Shown piece by piece: positions 50,585 to 60,200 of a stretch of DNA of 64,000 nucleotides. The translations under genes were made by a program, and so were the position numbers. This DNA is from Shewanella algae (GTDB lineage Bacteria; Pseudomonadota; Gammaproteobacteria; Enterobacterales; Shewanellaceae), in NCBI RefSeq assembly GCF_009183365.2, contig NZ_CP068230.1, positions 4,679,001-4,743,000 on the forward strand, read 5' to 3'. Every line of letters starts with the position of its first letter. Positions within the stretch are counted from its first letter, which is position 1. The notes beneath the pieces are model-generated. The model had not been told where the DNA came from and ran no database searches. It saw nothing but the letters and a program-made list of their open reading frames with translations.

Positions 50585-52123
50585 TTATTGTTTGGGCCAG
50601 GGAAAACTCACCTCAGGCTGCTCGCCATAGCAGGTGGGTCGTCTTGGGCAAACTGCACCTCTGGAGCAGATCAATCTGGCATCGCCGGCAATACCACGCT
50701 CGACCCAATTAATATTGAGTATCCGCGCTACTGTAAGCAGTTGCTGTTTTATCTTTCTGGGAATGGCACCTTCTCCGCCCTGCTCGACACAAGCCTGTTT
50801 AAGATCTTGCGCCAATGACAAGGCATCCTCCCCTTGGGCCTCAATGGCAGGATTGAGATCTATTCCGGCACAGAGCACATGATGATTGCCGGCCAAGTCT
50901 TCTACCTTGACCGATTCACAGCAATAGATTCTGGGTTGTTGCTCCACATCCAGAATGGATATCTGCGCCGAACTGCCCTCCTTGGGCTCGGTGATCATCC
51001 GAAATACCGCCCAGTGCTGACAAGGGTCGGCCACCGCCCGCATATTCCCCCAGGGTAGCGGAATACCGTTGCCCCGATACACAGCTTTTAGCTTGCCCGG
51101 AGCATAGGCATCGAAATAATGCCAGTGAGGATAAGGTGAAACCACTGTCATACGCCGCATCGCTACCGAGGGAGAAACCCCCGCCAGCCGGTGAGCATCT
51201 ATCTCGTAGCCGTATCTGTCCAGCAGTTGCCTGAATGCTACCTTGGGGCAGAGCAAGGCCCCGGCAAAGAAACTGGCCTCAAAGCCACGCCAGGCCTGGA
51301 GAATATCCTGGGCATTGAGAGACGAACTCTGGATCTGGGGATCGGTTTCACTGAAACCACTGCGGCCCACGGTCAACACATTGCTCAGCCCATCGCGATT
51401 GTGCAGCACACAGTGACCTATATGCACCGCCAAATCGTACTTGAGCCTGGTTGGTTGAGACTTAAGGATCTCGTTGAGAAATAGCGTTCCCGGCGGCTCC
51501 ATGTAGGAAGTCACCAACTCCCCGGCACAGATCCCCTGGGCATCCGTCAGCAGTTTTGCCGGCCGGGCGAACCATTGGATCTTCAGTCCCTGCGCCGCGG
51601 CGAGATCCAGCATCTCTTCTACCGACAAGGGCAGACGCTTCTTACCCACCTCTTCGGCGGCCCGTTCCAGATCGGGGAAATGGTTTTGATGGTGTTCCTG
51701 ATGGGCGCGGATCAACAGGTGGGCAAACTGGCGGCCGCTGATCCCCGTTTGTGACAGCATCTCGGGAATGGCTATCTGCAAAATATCATTGGAAAACAGG
51801 AAGCCCGGCTCCAGCGGCATACCACTGACACCACCGCGCCGCCCTTTGTCCGGAGTGATAGCCTGCTCCTCCGGCGCATCGTCCAGAAACCAACTCACCT
51901 CTTTCTGAAAAACTGCGGCTATGACCGCCAGCATACCAGCGCTGGGAACACGCTTGCCCCTTTCGATCATCGACAGGTATGACACAGACGGCGCCGACTC
52001 AGGATCGACCCTGACACAGCGTGCCGACAAGTCTTCCATAGTTAAGTGATTGCGCTTTCTGAGGTTTCTTATTTTAGTACCCAGAAAATGTGACTTACGG
52101 ATCAGGCTTTGGTCTTGGCGCAT
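50585..52123 (-). CDS. XRE/ScfR-like regulator with DUF3612 domain
   Basis: 512 residues. The N-terminal helix-turn-helix is of the Xre type (IRNLRKRNHLTMEDLSARC, SYLSMIERGKRVPSAGML, about residues 18-72). A long central and C-terminal region contains an IrrE-like segment (VHIGHCVLH, degenerate HExxH) and Cys-rich parts (GALLCPKVAFRQLLDRYGYE, RLICSRGAVCPRRPTCYGE). The architecture is that of short-chain fatty-acyl-type (RamB/ScfR) regulators; I recall DUF3612 as a Vibrio/Shewanella family beside glyoxylate-cycle genes. The ATG has no ribosome site and lies at the edge of three phased repeats, suggesting autoregulation and perhaps leaderless translation. Confidence 0.8.
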   Translation of the reverse strand: MRQDQSLIRKSHFLGTKIRNLRKRNHLTMEDLSARCVRVDPESAPSVSYLSMIERGKRVPSAGMLAVIAAVFQKEVSWFLDDAPEEQAITPDKGRRGGVSGMPLEPGFLFSNDILQIAIPEMLSQTGISGRQFAHLLIRAHQEHHQNHFPDLERAAEEVGKKRLPLSVEEMLDLAAAQGLKIQWFARPAKLLTDAQGICAGELVTSYMEPPGTLFLNEILKSQPTRLKYDLAVHIGHCVLHNRDGLSNVLTVGRSGFSETDPQIQSSSLNAQDILQAWRGFEASFFAGALLCPKVAFRQLLDRYGYEIDAHRLAGVSPSVAMRRMTVVSPYPHWHYFDAYAPGKLKAVYRGNGIPLPWGNMRAVADPCQHWAVFRMITEPKEGSSAQISILDVEQQPRIYCCESVKVEDLAGNHHVLCAGIDLNPAIEAQGEDALSLAQDLKQACVEQGGEGAIPRKIKQQLLTVARILNINWVERGIAGDARLICSRGAVCPRRPTCYGEQPEVSFPWPKQ

Positions 52124-52125
52124 TT

Positions 52126-52162
52126 TGTAAAATTCACACTGTAAAATTTTTATTGTGAAATT
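52126..52162. promoter_or_regulatory. three direct repeats TGTRAAATT at exact 14-base spacing
   Basis: tgtaaaatt at 52126-52134, tgtaaaatt at 52140-52148 and tgtgaaatt at 52154-52162: nine-base units whose starts are exactly 14 bases apart. They begin three bases after the start codon of the divergent regulator. ttcaca (52133-52138) and tgtgaa (52154-52159) also form an outer dyad. RamB/ScfR-type regulators bind AT-rich sites of related look, so this is the probable operator for the regulator and for the divergent gene at 52270. Confidence 0.6.
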
Positions 52163-52269
52163 GTAATCAAAAAAACGCTAGCCTACAAATTAAGCAATTC
52201 ACAGGAATTGTTCGGCCATGAGGCGACAGTGCCATCAGGTCAAGGAAAGCAAAACACGAGGGCGAGACG

Positions 52270-52824
52270 ATGAACATCTCCACTATGCAGCAAAAAATCA
52301 ATCAAGAGCACAACCCTTTCATCGCCGAAGCCGTCTTTGCCGTGGAAGCACTCGGTGAACGCCATATCGCCGACAAGATGGCCAATGCCAAGCAACTGCT
52401 TGACCGGCTGTTCCCACTGGCAAACGGCTCACATGCCGAGGTGGTTTGCTATGTGGTTTACTATCAGCATCTCTTGGCCTGCTTTGCCGATGGCAGCCAG
52501 TGTGGCCTCAAACAGCCACAACAGTTTGTCGCCCTGAGCGGCCACCGCAGCGAGCCAGAAGCTATACTGCTCAAGGATGATTGCGGCTGTCACCTGGAGC
52601 TGAGTTTTGATCGTCAGGGCTGCATCGGCAGCCGCGACTGCGCCGCCATTGAAGACATTCAGCTGGAACGCTGTCTCATCGATGGCCGCTGCCAGGACAA
52701 CAGCCTCAAGCGTGAGTGGATTAGCCTGTTGCACAATGATGGCGGTCAGCCACGCAGCAACAAGAGTTGCAAACGCTTTACCACCAAAGATGGCCATGAA
52801 TATCAGTTGTCTTCACGGGTCTAA
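52270..52824 (+). CDS. unknown protein resembling a free-standing segment of malate synthase G
   Basis: 184 residues with GAGGGCGAG before ATG. The residue pattern about 30-140 follows the GlcB stretch between the N-terminal and TIM-barrel parts: AKQLLDRLFPLANGSHAEV, then FADGSQCGLKQPQQFVALSGH, then AILLKDDCGCHLELSFDR, then GCIGSRDCAAIEDIQLERCL. In malate synthase G this continues into the catalytic barrel; here the chain departs and ends in a Cys-containing basic tail (NKSCKRFTTKDGHEYQLSSRV). No catalytic Arg or Asp of the barrel is present, so it should not be an enzyme. It is divergent from the DUF3612/ScfR-like regulator. The homology claim is from memory and needs a profile search. Confidence 0.55.
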   Translation: MNISTMQQKINQEHNPFIAEAVFAVEALGERHIADKMANAKQLLDRLFPLANGSHAEVVCYVVYYQHLLACFADGSQCGLKQPQQFVALSGHRSEPEAILLKDDCGCHLELSFDRQGCIGSRDCAAIEDIQLERCLIDGRCQDNSLKREWISLLHNDGGQPRSNKSCKRFTTKDGHEYQLSSRV

Positions 52825-52906
52825 TCGCAACAGAGCGTCATAGGCACTTGGCCTTATTAGGCACAGCAAAAGGCACAGCAAACTTCTGCCAGAAGTGACA
52901 TAGACT

Positions 52907-52950
52907 CAGGATCGGGGAACTGGCTTCCCTGATCCTGTTGTCTTAGTCAG
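52907..52950 (+). terminator. imperfect hairpin, possible terminator
   Basis: caggatc(g)gggaa ... ttccc(t)gatcctg, a stem with one bulged base on each side, followed by ttgtctta. It lies 83 bases after the malate-synthase-like gene. The T run is poor. Confidence 0.5.
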
Positions 52951-53051
52951 AGATTCAGTAGAACTTACGCTGGACATTAAGTTAATTTTAGTTTTCCTAG
53001 CATTTTGCCTCACTTATACTAACGCTCCCGGAATCTTGCTATCTCTTGTCC

Positions 53052-53975
53052 ATGAGCCAACTGCAGAAAAAGTGGCTGTTTTGCCTGCTTGCCATCGCCT
53101 GCCTACACCCCGCAATCTCCTCACCTCTGGCACTCTTGGTGGGATTTGTGCTGGCTAATCTCGGCTGGTTGCCATCGGACTGGGATCTGGGGAAACTGAC
53201 CAAAAAACTGCTGGCCATCTCCATTGTCGGTCTGGGTTTTGGCATTCCGCTGCAACAGGCGATCGACGCCTCTGTGGGCAACTTGCCGTTAATCCTGGGA
53301 TCAATATTGCTGACCCTGCTGGCGGGCACGGCGTTGACTCGGGTTTTGGGGTTGGATAGACGAGTCGGTCACTTGATTGCCAGTGGCACCGCCATCTGTG
53401 GTGGCAGCGCCATCGCCGCGGTGGCACCGGCTATCAATGCCCGCAACGAACAAACCGCCATTGCACTGGCCTGCGTCTTTGTACTTAACTCGGTTGCCCT
53501 GTTCGTTTTTCCCGTGATAGGTCATCTGCTGCAGCTGAGCCAACATGACTTCGGGGTTTGGAGCGCCATCGCCATTCACGACACCTCGTCCGTGGTGGGC
53601 GCCGCATCCGCCTACGGTGAGGAAGCACTTAAGACGGCGACCACCATCAAACTGGCACGCGCCTTGTGGATAGTGCCTCTGGCGGCAATCAGCGCCTTGT
53701 TGTTCGGAGGCAAGGGTAAACTCAATATTCCCGGGTTTATTCTGTTTTACTGCCTGGCTATTGCCATCACCAGTTTGTTGCCTCAGGGTCAATTTATCTA
53801 TCAGGAACTATTTGAGCTGGCGAAGCGTACCCTGGTGGTGTGTTTGTTCCTGATTGGCTGTGGTATCACCTTCAGGAAACTACAGCAGAGTGGTAGTAAG
53901 CCCTTACTTCTTGGGGTGATTCTCTGGCTGTTTATCGGCAGCTCGTCTCTTGGCTATATTCTCTGGCAGGGTTGA
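53052..53975 (+). CDS. YeiH-family (UPF0324) putative sulfate exporter
   Basis: 307 residues from ATG 53052; an in-frame TTG two codons earlier is less likely. Nine or ten membrane helices. Family signatures: LLAISIVGLGFGIPLQQAID, DRRVGHLIASGTAICGGSAIAAVAPAI, and IHDTSSVVGAASAYGEEALKTATTIKLARALWI. These are the highly conserved UPF0324/YeiH blocks. The family is annotated as a sulfate exporter on weak evidence; E. coli YeiH is regulated by a LysR protein. The real substrate is not settled. No regulator lies next to it here. Confidence 0.9.
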   Translation: MSQLQKKWLFCLLAIACLHPAISSPLALLVGFVLANLGWLPSDWDLGKLTKKLLAISIVGLGFGIPLQQAIDASVGNLPLILGSILLTLLAGTALTRVLGLDRRVGHLIASGTAICGGSAIAAVAPAINARNEQTAIALACVFVLNSVALFVFPVIGHLLQLSQHDFGVWSAIAIHDTSSVVGAASAYGEEALKTATTIKLARALWIVPLAAISALLFGGKGKLNIPGFILFYCLAIAITSLLPQGQFIYQELFELAKRTLVVCLFLIGCGITFRKLQQSGSKPLLLGVILWLFIGSSSLGYILWQG

Positions 53976-54095
53976 AAACAGGTAACAAAAGCCTGCGAAG
54001 GCGCTGAGTTCAATCAGAGCCCGCAACAAGCCTTGGGTCTGGGTCGATGCCAGTACCACCAGTAAGAGAAACAGCAGGATATAGCCAGGCTTCAC
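53904..54095 (-). CDS. possible small membrane protein overlapping the yeiH-like 3' end
   Basis: 63 residues from GTG 54095, which sits five bases after a good GGAGG; an upstream GTG is also in frame. MKPGYILLFLLLVVLASTQTQ and LLRALIELSAFAGFCYLFSTL are two predicted membrane helices, followed by a basic tail. The last 72 bases overlap the convergent transporter gene. A coherent signal (ribosome site, helix, tail) favours a gene, but overlap with a hydrophobic coding region can create such frames by chance. Confidence 0.45.
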   Translation of the reverse strand: MKPGYILLFLLLVVLASTQTQGLLRALIELSAFAGFCYLFSTLPENIAKRRAADKQPENHPKK

Positions 54096-54380
54096 CGCCA
54101 CCTCCACAGTTAAATAATGCAGCTATTATTGGTGTCTGTGGAGCCTAGGTGCCAATATCGATTCTCAATAATAAAGAACCCAAAGCACTAAGAAAAAATT
54201 TTTTATACCTTTTTATATGCATTAACTGGCAGGAAACCCACTCTCTGTGACGGGGATAGCCTGGTAGCAAGGAGGAAAGTTGCCGGGGAAAATGCCTAAT
54301 CCTACTTGCTCAGCCGCCGCAGGATTAGCTTCAAGAAACGCGTGTAAAGTCGCTTCAAAACGACAGATGCCAACCGCGTC

Positions 54381-54905
54381 TTAGGCCGCCTGTGAAGTAT
54401 CGGCGCTAGCAACGGGTTGAATAAAGTCTTCCATAAACCAGGCACAGAAGGTATGGCGGCCATCAACATCCGCCTTGGCGTAAATTGCCGATGCCTGCTG
54501 CCGCACCGTCTTCTCCTTGGTGCTGCGAACACTGGCAATCTCTTTGAAACTCAAGCCCTTCAACAGTAATAAAGCCACTTCCTGCTCACTGCGGGTCAGC
54601 GACCAGAGCTCAAATTGTTGCTGTACCGCCTGGGTGTATTCCTGGCGGGCGGCTTGCATTCGACTGGAGATATTGCAGATCCTGGCATCGGCATTGGCCA
54701 ACTTTGACTTGAGTAACTGCATCTCTCGGCTGCGGCGGATCAGATCAACACTGATATACAGGGCACCACAGGCGGAAAGCGCCACCAAAATGCTCTCCTG
54801 CACTATGTGATAAGTCGGCACACCAAGTTGCATATCTGACAACACATCCAGCAGATTCAGCGTCATGATCACACTGAGCAGCACTATCATCACCAGATCC
54901 TTCAT
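54381..54905 (-). CDS. membrane-anchored LuxR-type transcriptional regulator
   Basis: 174 residues. Two N-terminal hydrophobic segments (MIVLLSVIMTLNLLDVL and HIVQESILVALSACGALYIS, residues about 6-55), then a charged helical stretch, and a LuxR/GerE helix-turn-helix (LTRSEQEVALLLLKGLSFKEIA, then TKEKTVRQQASAIYAKADVDGR). Such regulators sense membrane or periplasmic signals with their anchor. It is divergent from the RND efflux operon (starts 150 bases apart), so control of efflux is inferred. Confidence 0.82.
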   Translation of the reverse strand: MKDLVMIVLLSVIMTLNLLDVLSDMQLGVPTYHIVQESILVALSACGALYISVDLIRRSREMQLLKSKLANADARICNISSRMQAARQEYTQAVQQQFELWSLTRSEQEVALLLLKGLSFKEIASVRSTKEKTVRQQASAIYAKADVDGRHTFCAWFMEDFIQPVASADTSQAA

Positions 54906-55055
54906 TGACGCAACTCCCGATTAATAGGCTTTAAAAACATGCAGTTAACTTATGGTACATATGTCCCATAAGCGCAAATATGATACAGGTCGCCGAAGAC
55001 AACAGGCCAAATCAGTGCCAGGCTGGCGGCTGGTATTTCCCCAAGAGACACTCCC

Positions 55056-56234
55056 ATGAAAATCCGCCCCCTCTATCTGGGTTGTAGCCTGCTGTTAATG
55101 GTGTTTCAGCTGAGAGCGGCCCCGGAAACAGACAGAGATGCCCTGCTGGCCCTGAGTCAAAACAGGCTGCACACATCTTCGGCACAACTGGCTCCAATAT
55201 ATCACAGCTCGGACTGGCTGACAGGCTTGCCAAGCATCAGTTTGAGCCATCTTGGCAGCCTGGAAAGCCACAACAGCTATGAGCAGGAGCTCTCGCTCAA
55301 CCTGCCTTTTCAGTCGCCGGCCATGCAGCGCCAGAATGCCAAACTCAAGCCCATTAACGAACGCATGCTGGAATTGCAGAGCCAACTGCAGCGCCTCTAT
55401 CTCTCTGGCCTGTTGCGTCAGTATTGGTGGCAACAGGCACAAGCCGAGCAGGAGCTGGTGCAACTGCGCCACAAGCAACAAGTACTGCAGCAACTGCTGC
55501 AGCGGCAACAGGCCCTGAGCCGAAGTGGTGAAATGCCGGCAACTGCGGTACTGCTGCTAAAACGAGAACTGCTGGAGCTGTCGCTCACTAAACTCCCACT
55601 GGAGCAACAACAACAAGAAGCCAATGAGGCACTCATACGCCTGACCGGACTGCAACAGCTGCCATCGCTGGATGAAAGTGATACCCCACTGCCGGATGAT
55701 GCCGGAGCCGGGCATCCCATGTGGCAATTGCTGGCGCTGCAGCAGCAACGTCAGCAACTCACCACAAACGCCCAACTCGAAGGAGATGACACTCCTTGGC
55801 TGGTGTCTGTCACGGCCAAAAACACTACCACCCAAGGGCTGGATGAACAGTCTCTGGGTCTGGCACTGGAGATCCCCTTGCCTGTTGGCAACGGCCTGAA
55901 CCAGCAACAGCTTGGCGAGTTGCAGCAACAAAGGCTGCAACTGGAGCAACAGCAACAACAGCAGTTACTGCAGAGCCAACTGCAGTTGCAGCAACTCAAA
56001 CGTCGTCAAGCCCAGCTACAACAAGAGCAGCAAGGGCTGGAGCAAGCCGTGCAGCTGAGCAAACAGCTCAGCCAAACCCTGCTGACCACGGCCGAACAAG
56101 GCCCAGCCCAGTATGAGTCCTGGCTGCGGCGCCATCTTGAGGCTCTGGATACCCAAGCCAGGCTGTCGCTCAACCGGCTGGCACAAGCCCAGCTGCATTC
56201 CCAACAACTGCAAGCGCTCGGAGTTACCCTATGA
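55056..56234 (+). CDS. outer-membrane efflux (TolC-like) protein of an RND system
   Basis: 392 residues, ATG after AGAGACACTCCC-type weak site. The signal MKIRPLYLGCSLLLMVFQLRA is cleaved near AAP. It has two long coiled-coil runs rich in Leu and Gln (about residues 90-210 and 290-385, e.g. QQQQLLQSQLQLQQLKRRQ) as in the OEP alpha-barrel, with a short beta part between (SLGLALEIPLPVGNGLN, the conserved OEP GLALEIPLP). It is shorter than CusC/CzcC but complete. Its stop overlaps the adaptor start (ATGA). Confidence 0.87.
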   Translation: MKIRPLYLGCSLLLMVFQLRAAPETDRDALLALSQNRLHTSSAQLAPIYHSSDWLTGLPSISLSHLGSLESHNSYEQELSLNLPFQSPAMQRQNAKLKPINERMLELQSQLQRLYLSGLLRQYWWQQAQAEQELVQLRHKQQVLQQLLQRQQALSRSGEMPATAVLLLKRELLELSLTKLPLEQQQQEANEALIRLTGLQQLPSLDESDTPLPDDAGAGHPMWQLLALQQQRQQLTTNAQLEGDDTPWLVSVTAKNTTTQGLDEQSLGLALEIPLPVGNGLNQQQLGELQQQRLQLEQQQQQQLLQSQLQLQQLKRRQAQLQQEQQGLEQAVQLSKQLSQTLLTTAEQGPAQYESWLRRHLEALDTQARLSLNRLAQAQLHSQQLQALGVTL

Positions 56235-57253
56235 CCCCTAAAACCCTGGTTGGCACACTGGTGTCGACACTGTTCTTCTCCCCGCTGTGGGCGCAGGAAA
56301 TCTCGGTTGCGGACCTAGGCAAGCTGACACTCAGCTTCACCTCAGTGAACCAAGTACAACAGATAGAGGCCGCCCCTGTACCGGCAATATTGGCGGCTCA
56401 GCCCGGCAGCAGCTTCTATCTCACGGCACCGGAAACCATCCAACAGCGACGCTGGTTGGTGGCCGAAGGAGAATGGGTCGATGAAGGCCAAGCGCTGGTG
56501 CAACTTAAGGGCGCCGAAATTGCCCACTTTCAACTGCAATTTGCCGCCGCCGAAGCGGCATTCAAGCTCGCCAAGCAGCGCTATGATCGCAACCAAAAGT
56601 TGCGGGCCAACGGCGCCATAGGTGCCGAAACCTGGTCGCAGATAAGCCGGCAGTATTTCGACGCTTTGCTGCAATATGAACACCTGCAGCATTTCAGTGA
56701 ATTGCTTAAGCCGGGGGAGAGTCCTGAGACTCTGACATTACACGCGCCCATGGCCGGATTGCTGCAATACGGCGATAGCAGTGAACCGCTGATGAGCGGC
56801 GCCCCACTGCTGGGGGTACTGCCCGCCGACGAACTCAGGCTTAAGCTGCGTTTACCCCTGGCCCAGAAAGACAGTGTCAATGCCGTGATGGCCGGAGAGT
56901 GCCAACTGCAGATAAGTCGCAAGGACCAGCTGGCCAAACAGGGCTTTGTCGACGCCTGGAGCCAGGCCGTTCCCCCAAGCTGCGGCCTGCAACCCGGGCA
57001 GCAATTACAGGTTATTCCATTGCAGGCCATCAATGCCTTGGTGGTACCCAAACAGAGTCTCTATTCCTGGGGCACTGGCAGCCAAGTGCTGAGTCACAGC
57101 CAAAACAAGCTGCGGCCAACCGACGTGCAAGTGATAGGTGCCAGCGCCGACAGCTACTTCCTGGCGCCCAATGAAACACTGGTCGGTGCCGAGGTACTGA
57201 GCGACTCAGTGGCGGCCGTCAAAGGCATACTCCTGGGTTTGGGGGGCGAATAG
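56231..57253 (+). CDS. periplasmic adaptor (membrane fusion) subunit of RND efflux
   Basis: 340 residues. MTPKTLVGTLVSTLFFSPLWAQ is a signal peptide. The lipoyl-like hairpin is split around a coiled coil: RRWLVAEGEWVDEGQALVQLKG then a helical stretch (AAEAAFKLAKQRYDRNQKL) and LHAPMAGLLQYGDSSEPLMSGAPLLGVL. The beta-barrel and membrane-proximal part follow (RLKLRLPLAQKDSVNAVMAGE, LVVPKQSLYSWG). The length is a little short of CusB. The start overlaps the OEP stop and the pump begins one base after its stop. Confidence 0.87.
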   Translation: MTPKTLVGTLVSTLFFSPLWAQEISVADLGKLTLSFTSVNQVQQIEAAPVPAILAAQPGSSFYLTAPETIQQRRWLVAEGEWVDEGQALVQLKGAEIAHFQLQFAAAEAAFKLAKQRYDRNQKLRANGAIGAETWSQISRQYFDALLQYEHLQHFSELLKPGESPETLTLHAPMAGLLQYGDSSEPLMSGAPLLGVLPADELRLKLRLPLAQKDSVNAVMAGECQLQISRKDQLAKQGFVDAWSQAVPPSCGLQPGQQLQVIPLQAINALVVPKQSLYSWGTGSQVLSHSQNKLRPTDVQVIGASADSYFLAPNETLVGAEVLSDSVAAVKGILLGLGGE

Positions 57254-57254
57254 C

Positions 57255-60200
57255 ATGCTCAGTGCCATTATCCGTTTTTCCCTGACTCAAAGGCTGTTTA
57301 CCCTGATAACAGCGCTGCTGCTCTGTGGTGCCGGCGCCTATTCCTGGTTGGGGCTGCCGCTGGACGCCTTCCCGGATATCTCGCCGACCCAGGTGAAAAT
57401 CATCCTCAAGGCTCCCGGCATGACAGCCGAAGAGATAGAGGCCCAGGTGACAGTACCGGTTGAGACTGAGCTACTGGGGATCCCCAAGCAGGCGATACTG
57501 CGTTCCACCAGCAAGTATGCAATTACCGACATCACCCTGGACTTCAACGAAGGCACAGATATTTACTGGGCCAGACAACAGGTGAGTGAACGCTTGGCGG
57601 CGGTATGGGACAAGTTGCCCGCCGATCTGGAAGGCGGCGTTGCCCCCATGAGCACCCCGCTCAGTGAAATCTTTATGTTCTCGCTGGAGAATCCCTCGTT
57701 GTCGCTGCTGGAACGCCGTCAGTTGCTGGAATGGGAAATCAGGCCGCTGCTGCGTACCGTGCCCGGAGTCGCCGATGTCAACATTCTCGGCGGTTTTGCC
57801 AAGACACTGCAGATCACCCCTGACCCAGTCGCCCTGGCTCAGGCCGGTATCAGCCAGGAAGAGTTGATAGCCCGTATCGAGAGCAACAACAGCAACACGG
57901 GTGCCGGACGCATCACGCTAGGGACAGATAACCTGACGGTTCGCACCGAAGGGCGCATCGACTCGCTGGAGGCCCTGCAACAACTGGTGATTGCCACCAA
58001 TCAGGGCGGCAGCTATCGCCTGCAAGACCTCGCCCGGGTCGAAATAGGCCATCTCAGCCGCTACGGCGCCGTGACCCGTAATGGTGAAGAAACCACAGAG
58101 GCCTTGATCGTCGGTCTCAAGGATGCCAATACCGACCAAGTCATCAAACTGGTAAGGGAAAAGCTGGCCCAGATAGAAAAGACCCTTCCTCCCGGCAGCC
58201 AGCTGAATGTGTTCTACGACAGGGCCAACCTGATAGGCACGGCCATAGGCACCATTTCAGATGCCCTGTTTGAAGCCGTGGTGTTGGTTATTCTGTTACT
58301 GGCGCTGTTTCTCGGCAACTTGCGGGCGGCATTGGTGGTATCACTGTCGCTGCCGCTGGCGGCACTGGCCACCTTTATGCTGATGCGCTACTTCAATCTG
58401 TCGGCCAACCTGATGAGCCTCGGCGGTCTGGTGATCGCCATCGGTATGTTGGTGGACTCCTCCGTGGTGGTGGTGGAGAACATGGTCAACCAGATTGCCG
58501 GCGGCAAACGCCTGCCCAGGCTGCACCTCATCTACCGCGCTACCAAAGATGTGGCCGTGCCTGTGGTGTCCGGCACCCTGATAGTGATCATAGTCTTCTC
58601 ACCGCTACTGACCCTCAGCGGCCTCGAAGGCAAACTGTTCACCCCAGTGGCTATCACCATAGTGTTTGCCATGCTGTCGGCACTGGCACTGTCGCTGACG
58701 GTGATCCCTGTGCTGGCCTCCTATCTGGTCAATGAAAAAGCGGCCAACGAACCCAAGGCCATTGGCTGGCTCAAGGCGCGCTACCTGCTCAGTCTGCAGT
58801 GGGTGTTACAGCACGGTAAGGCATTTTGCGCCACGGCACTGGTGGCACTGGTACTGAGCCTGGGGCTGTTTACTCAGGTGGGTAAAACCTTTATGCCGAC
58901 CCTGGATGAGGGTGACATTATTCTGCAGTTGGAGAAGTCCCCGTCGATTTCGCTGCAGGCCTCGCTGGCACTGGATACTCAGATAGAGCAGCACCTGCTG
59001 GCCACTGTGCCCGAAATACGCCAGTTGGTCGCCCGCACCGGTGCCGATGAACTGGGGCTGGATCCCATGGGGCTGAATGAGACAGATGTCTTCATGGAAC
59101 TTAAACCCGTTGAAGAGTGGCGCTTTGCCAGCAAAGAGGCGCTTATCGATGCCATACGCACCGAAGTGCTCAAGTTTCCGGGGATCAATTTCAACTTCAC
59201 CCAACCAATCCAGATGCGGGTCTCCGAGATGCTTACCGGCAGCATAGGCGATGTGGCGATTAAAATTTTCGGTGAAGATCTTGAGACGCTTTCAAGATTG
59301 GCCAGTGAGACGGCACACCTGACCAGCGCCACTCGCGGCAGCCAGGATGTCAAAACCGCCATGACCGAAGGCAGCCCCTTTATCAACCTCCGCCTCAAGG
59401 AAGGTTTGGCCCGCAGTTACAACATGAGTGCCGATGAGTTTGGCCGATATCTCAAGAGCCAACTGGAAGGTCTTGCCATAACCGAGATAATCCAGGGCAA
59501 GAAGCGAACTCCCGTGCTGATCGCCCAGGCAGCAGATGGTATCAACAGCCTGCCGCAACTGGAGCAAAGGCTATTGGTCATGCCGGATGCCAGCCTCAGG
59601 CCACTTGGAGAACTGGCGCAAATAAGCTATCGCGAAGGGCCGATACTGATTGAGCGCGAGCAAGGCAACCGCTTTGCCGTGGTCACCACCAATGTCAGCG
59701 GCCGCGATATCGTCGGCTTTGTTGAAGAACTACAGGGCAAGCTGGCCTCTGAGCTGTCTCTGCCCAGCGGTTACAGCCTGAATTTTGGCGGCGAGTTCGA
59801 GAACCAGCAACGGGCGACCCGTAATCTGCTGTTGGTGGTGCCCGTGGCGCTGATGCTGATCAACCTGATCCTGTTCACCACCTTCGGCAATATCTCCAAA
59901 GCCTTGCTGATCCTGGCCAACGTCCCCTTTGCCATGATGGGCGGTATCTTCAGCCTGTTTATCTCGGGCGAATACCTGTCGGTGCCGGCCTCAGTGGGCT
60001 TTATCGCCCTGCTGGGGGTAGCCGTGCTCAACGGTGTGGTGATGGTCAGCTACTATGAACAGTCGCGGCATCTGTTTGCCAGCCTCAGTGAGCGGGTCGA
60101 ACAGGGGGCCGCCCGCCGACTGCGTCCGATTCTGATGACGGCCACCACCGCCATGTTCGGCCTGATCCCGCTGGCCTTTGCCACCGGGCCCGGCGCCGAA

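Noticed and set aside
54200..54300. Possible c-di-GMP riboswitch in the gap before the LuxR regulator
   Set aside because: Contains ggtagc and gcctaatc fragments but lacks the ordered conserved blocks of GEMM RNAs.
54302..54538. Reverse frame of 78 codons overlapping the LuxR regulator
   Set aside because: Basic, repetitive, out of frame with the clear LuxR gene and lacking a ribosome site.
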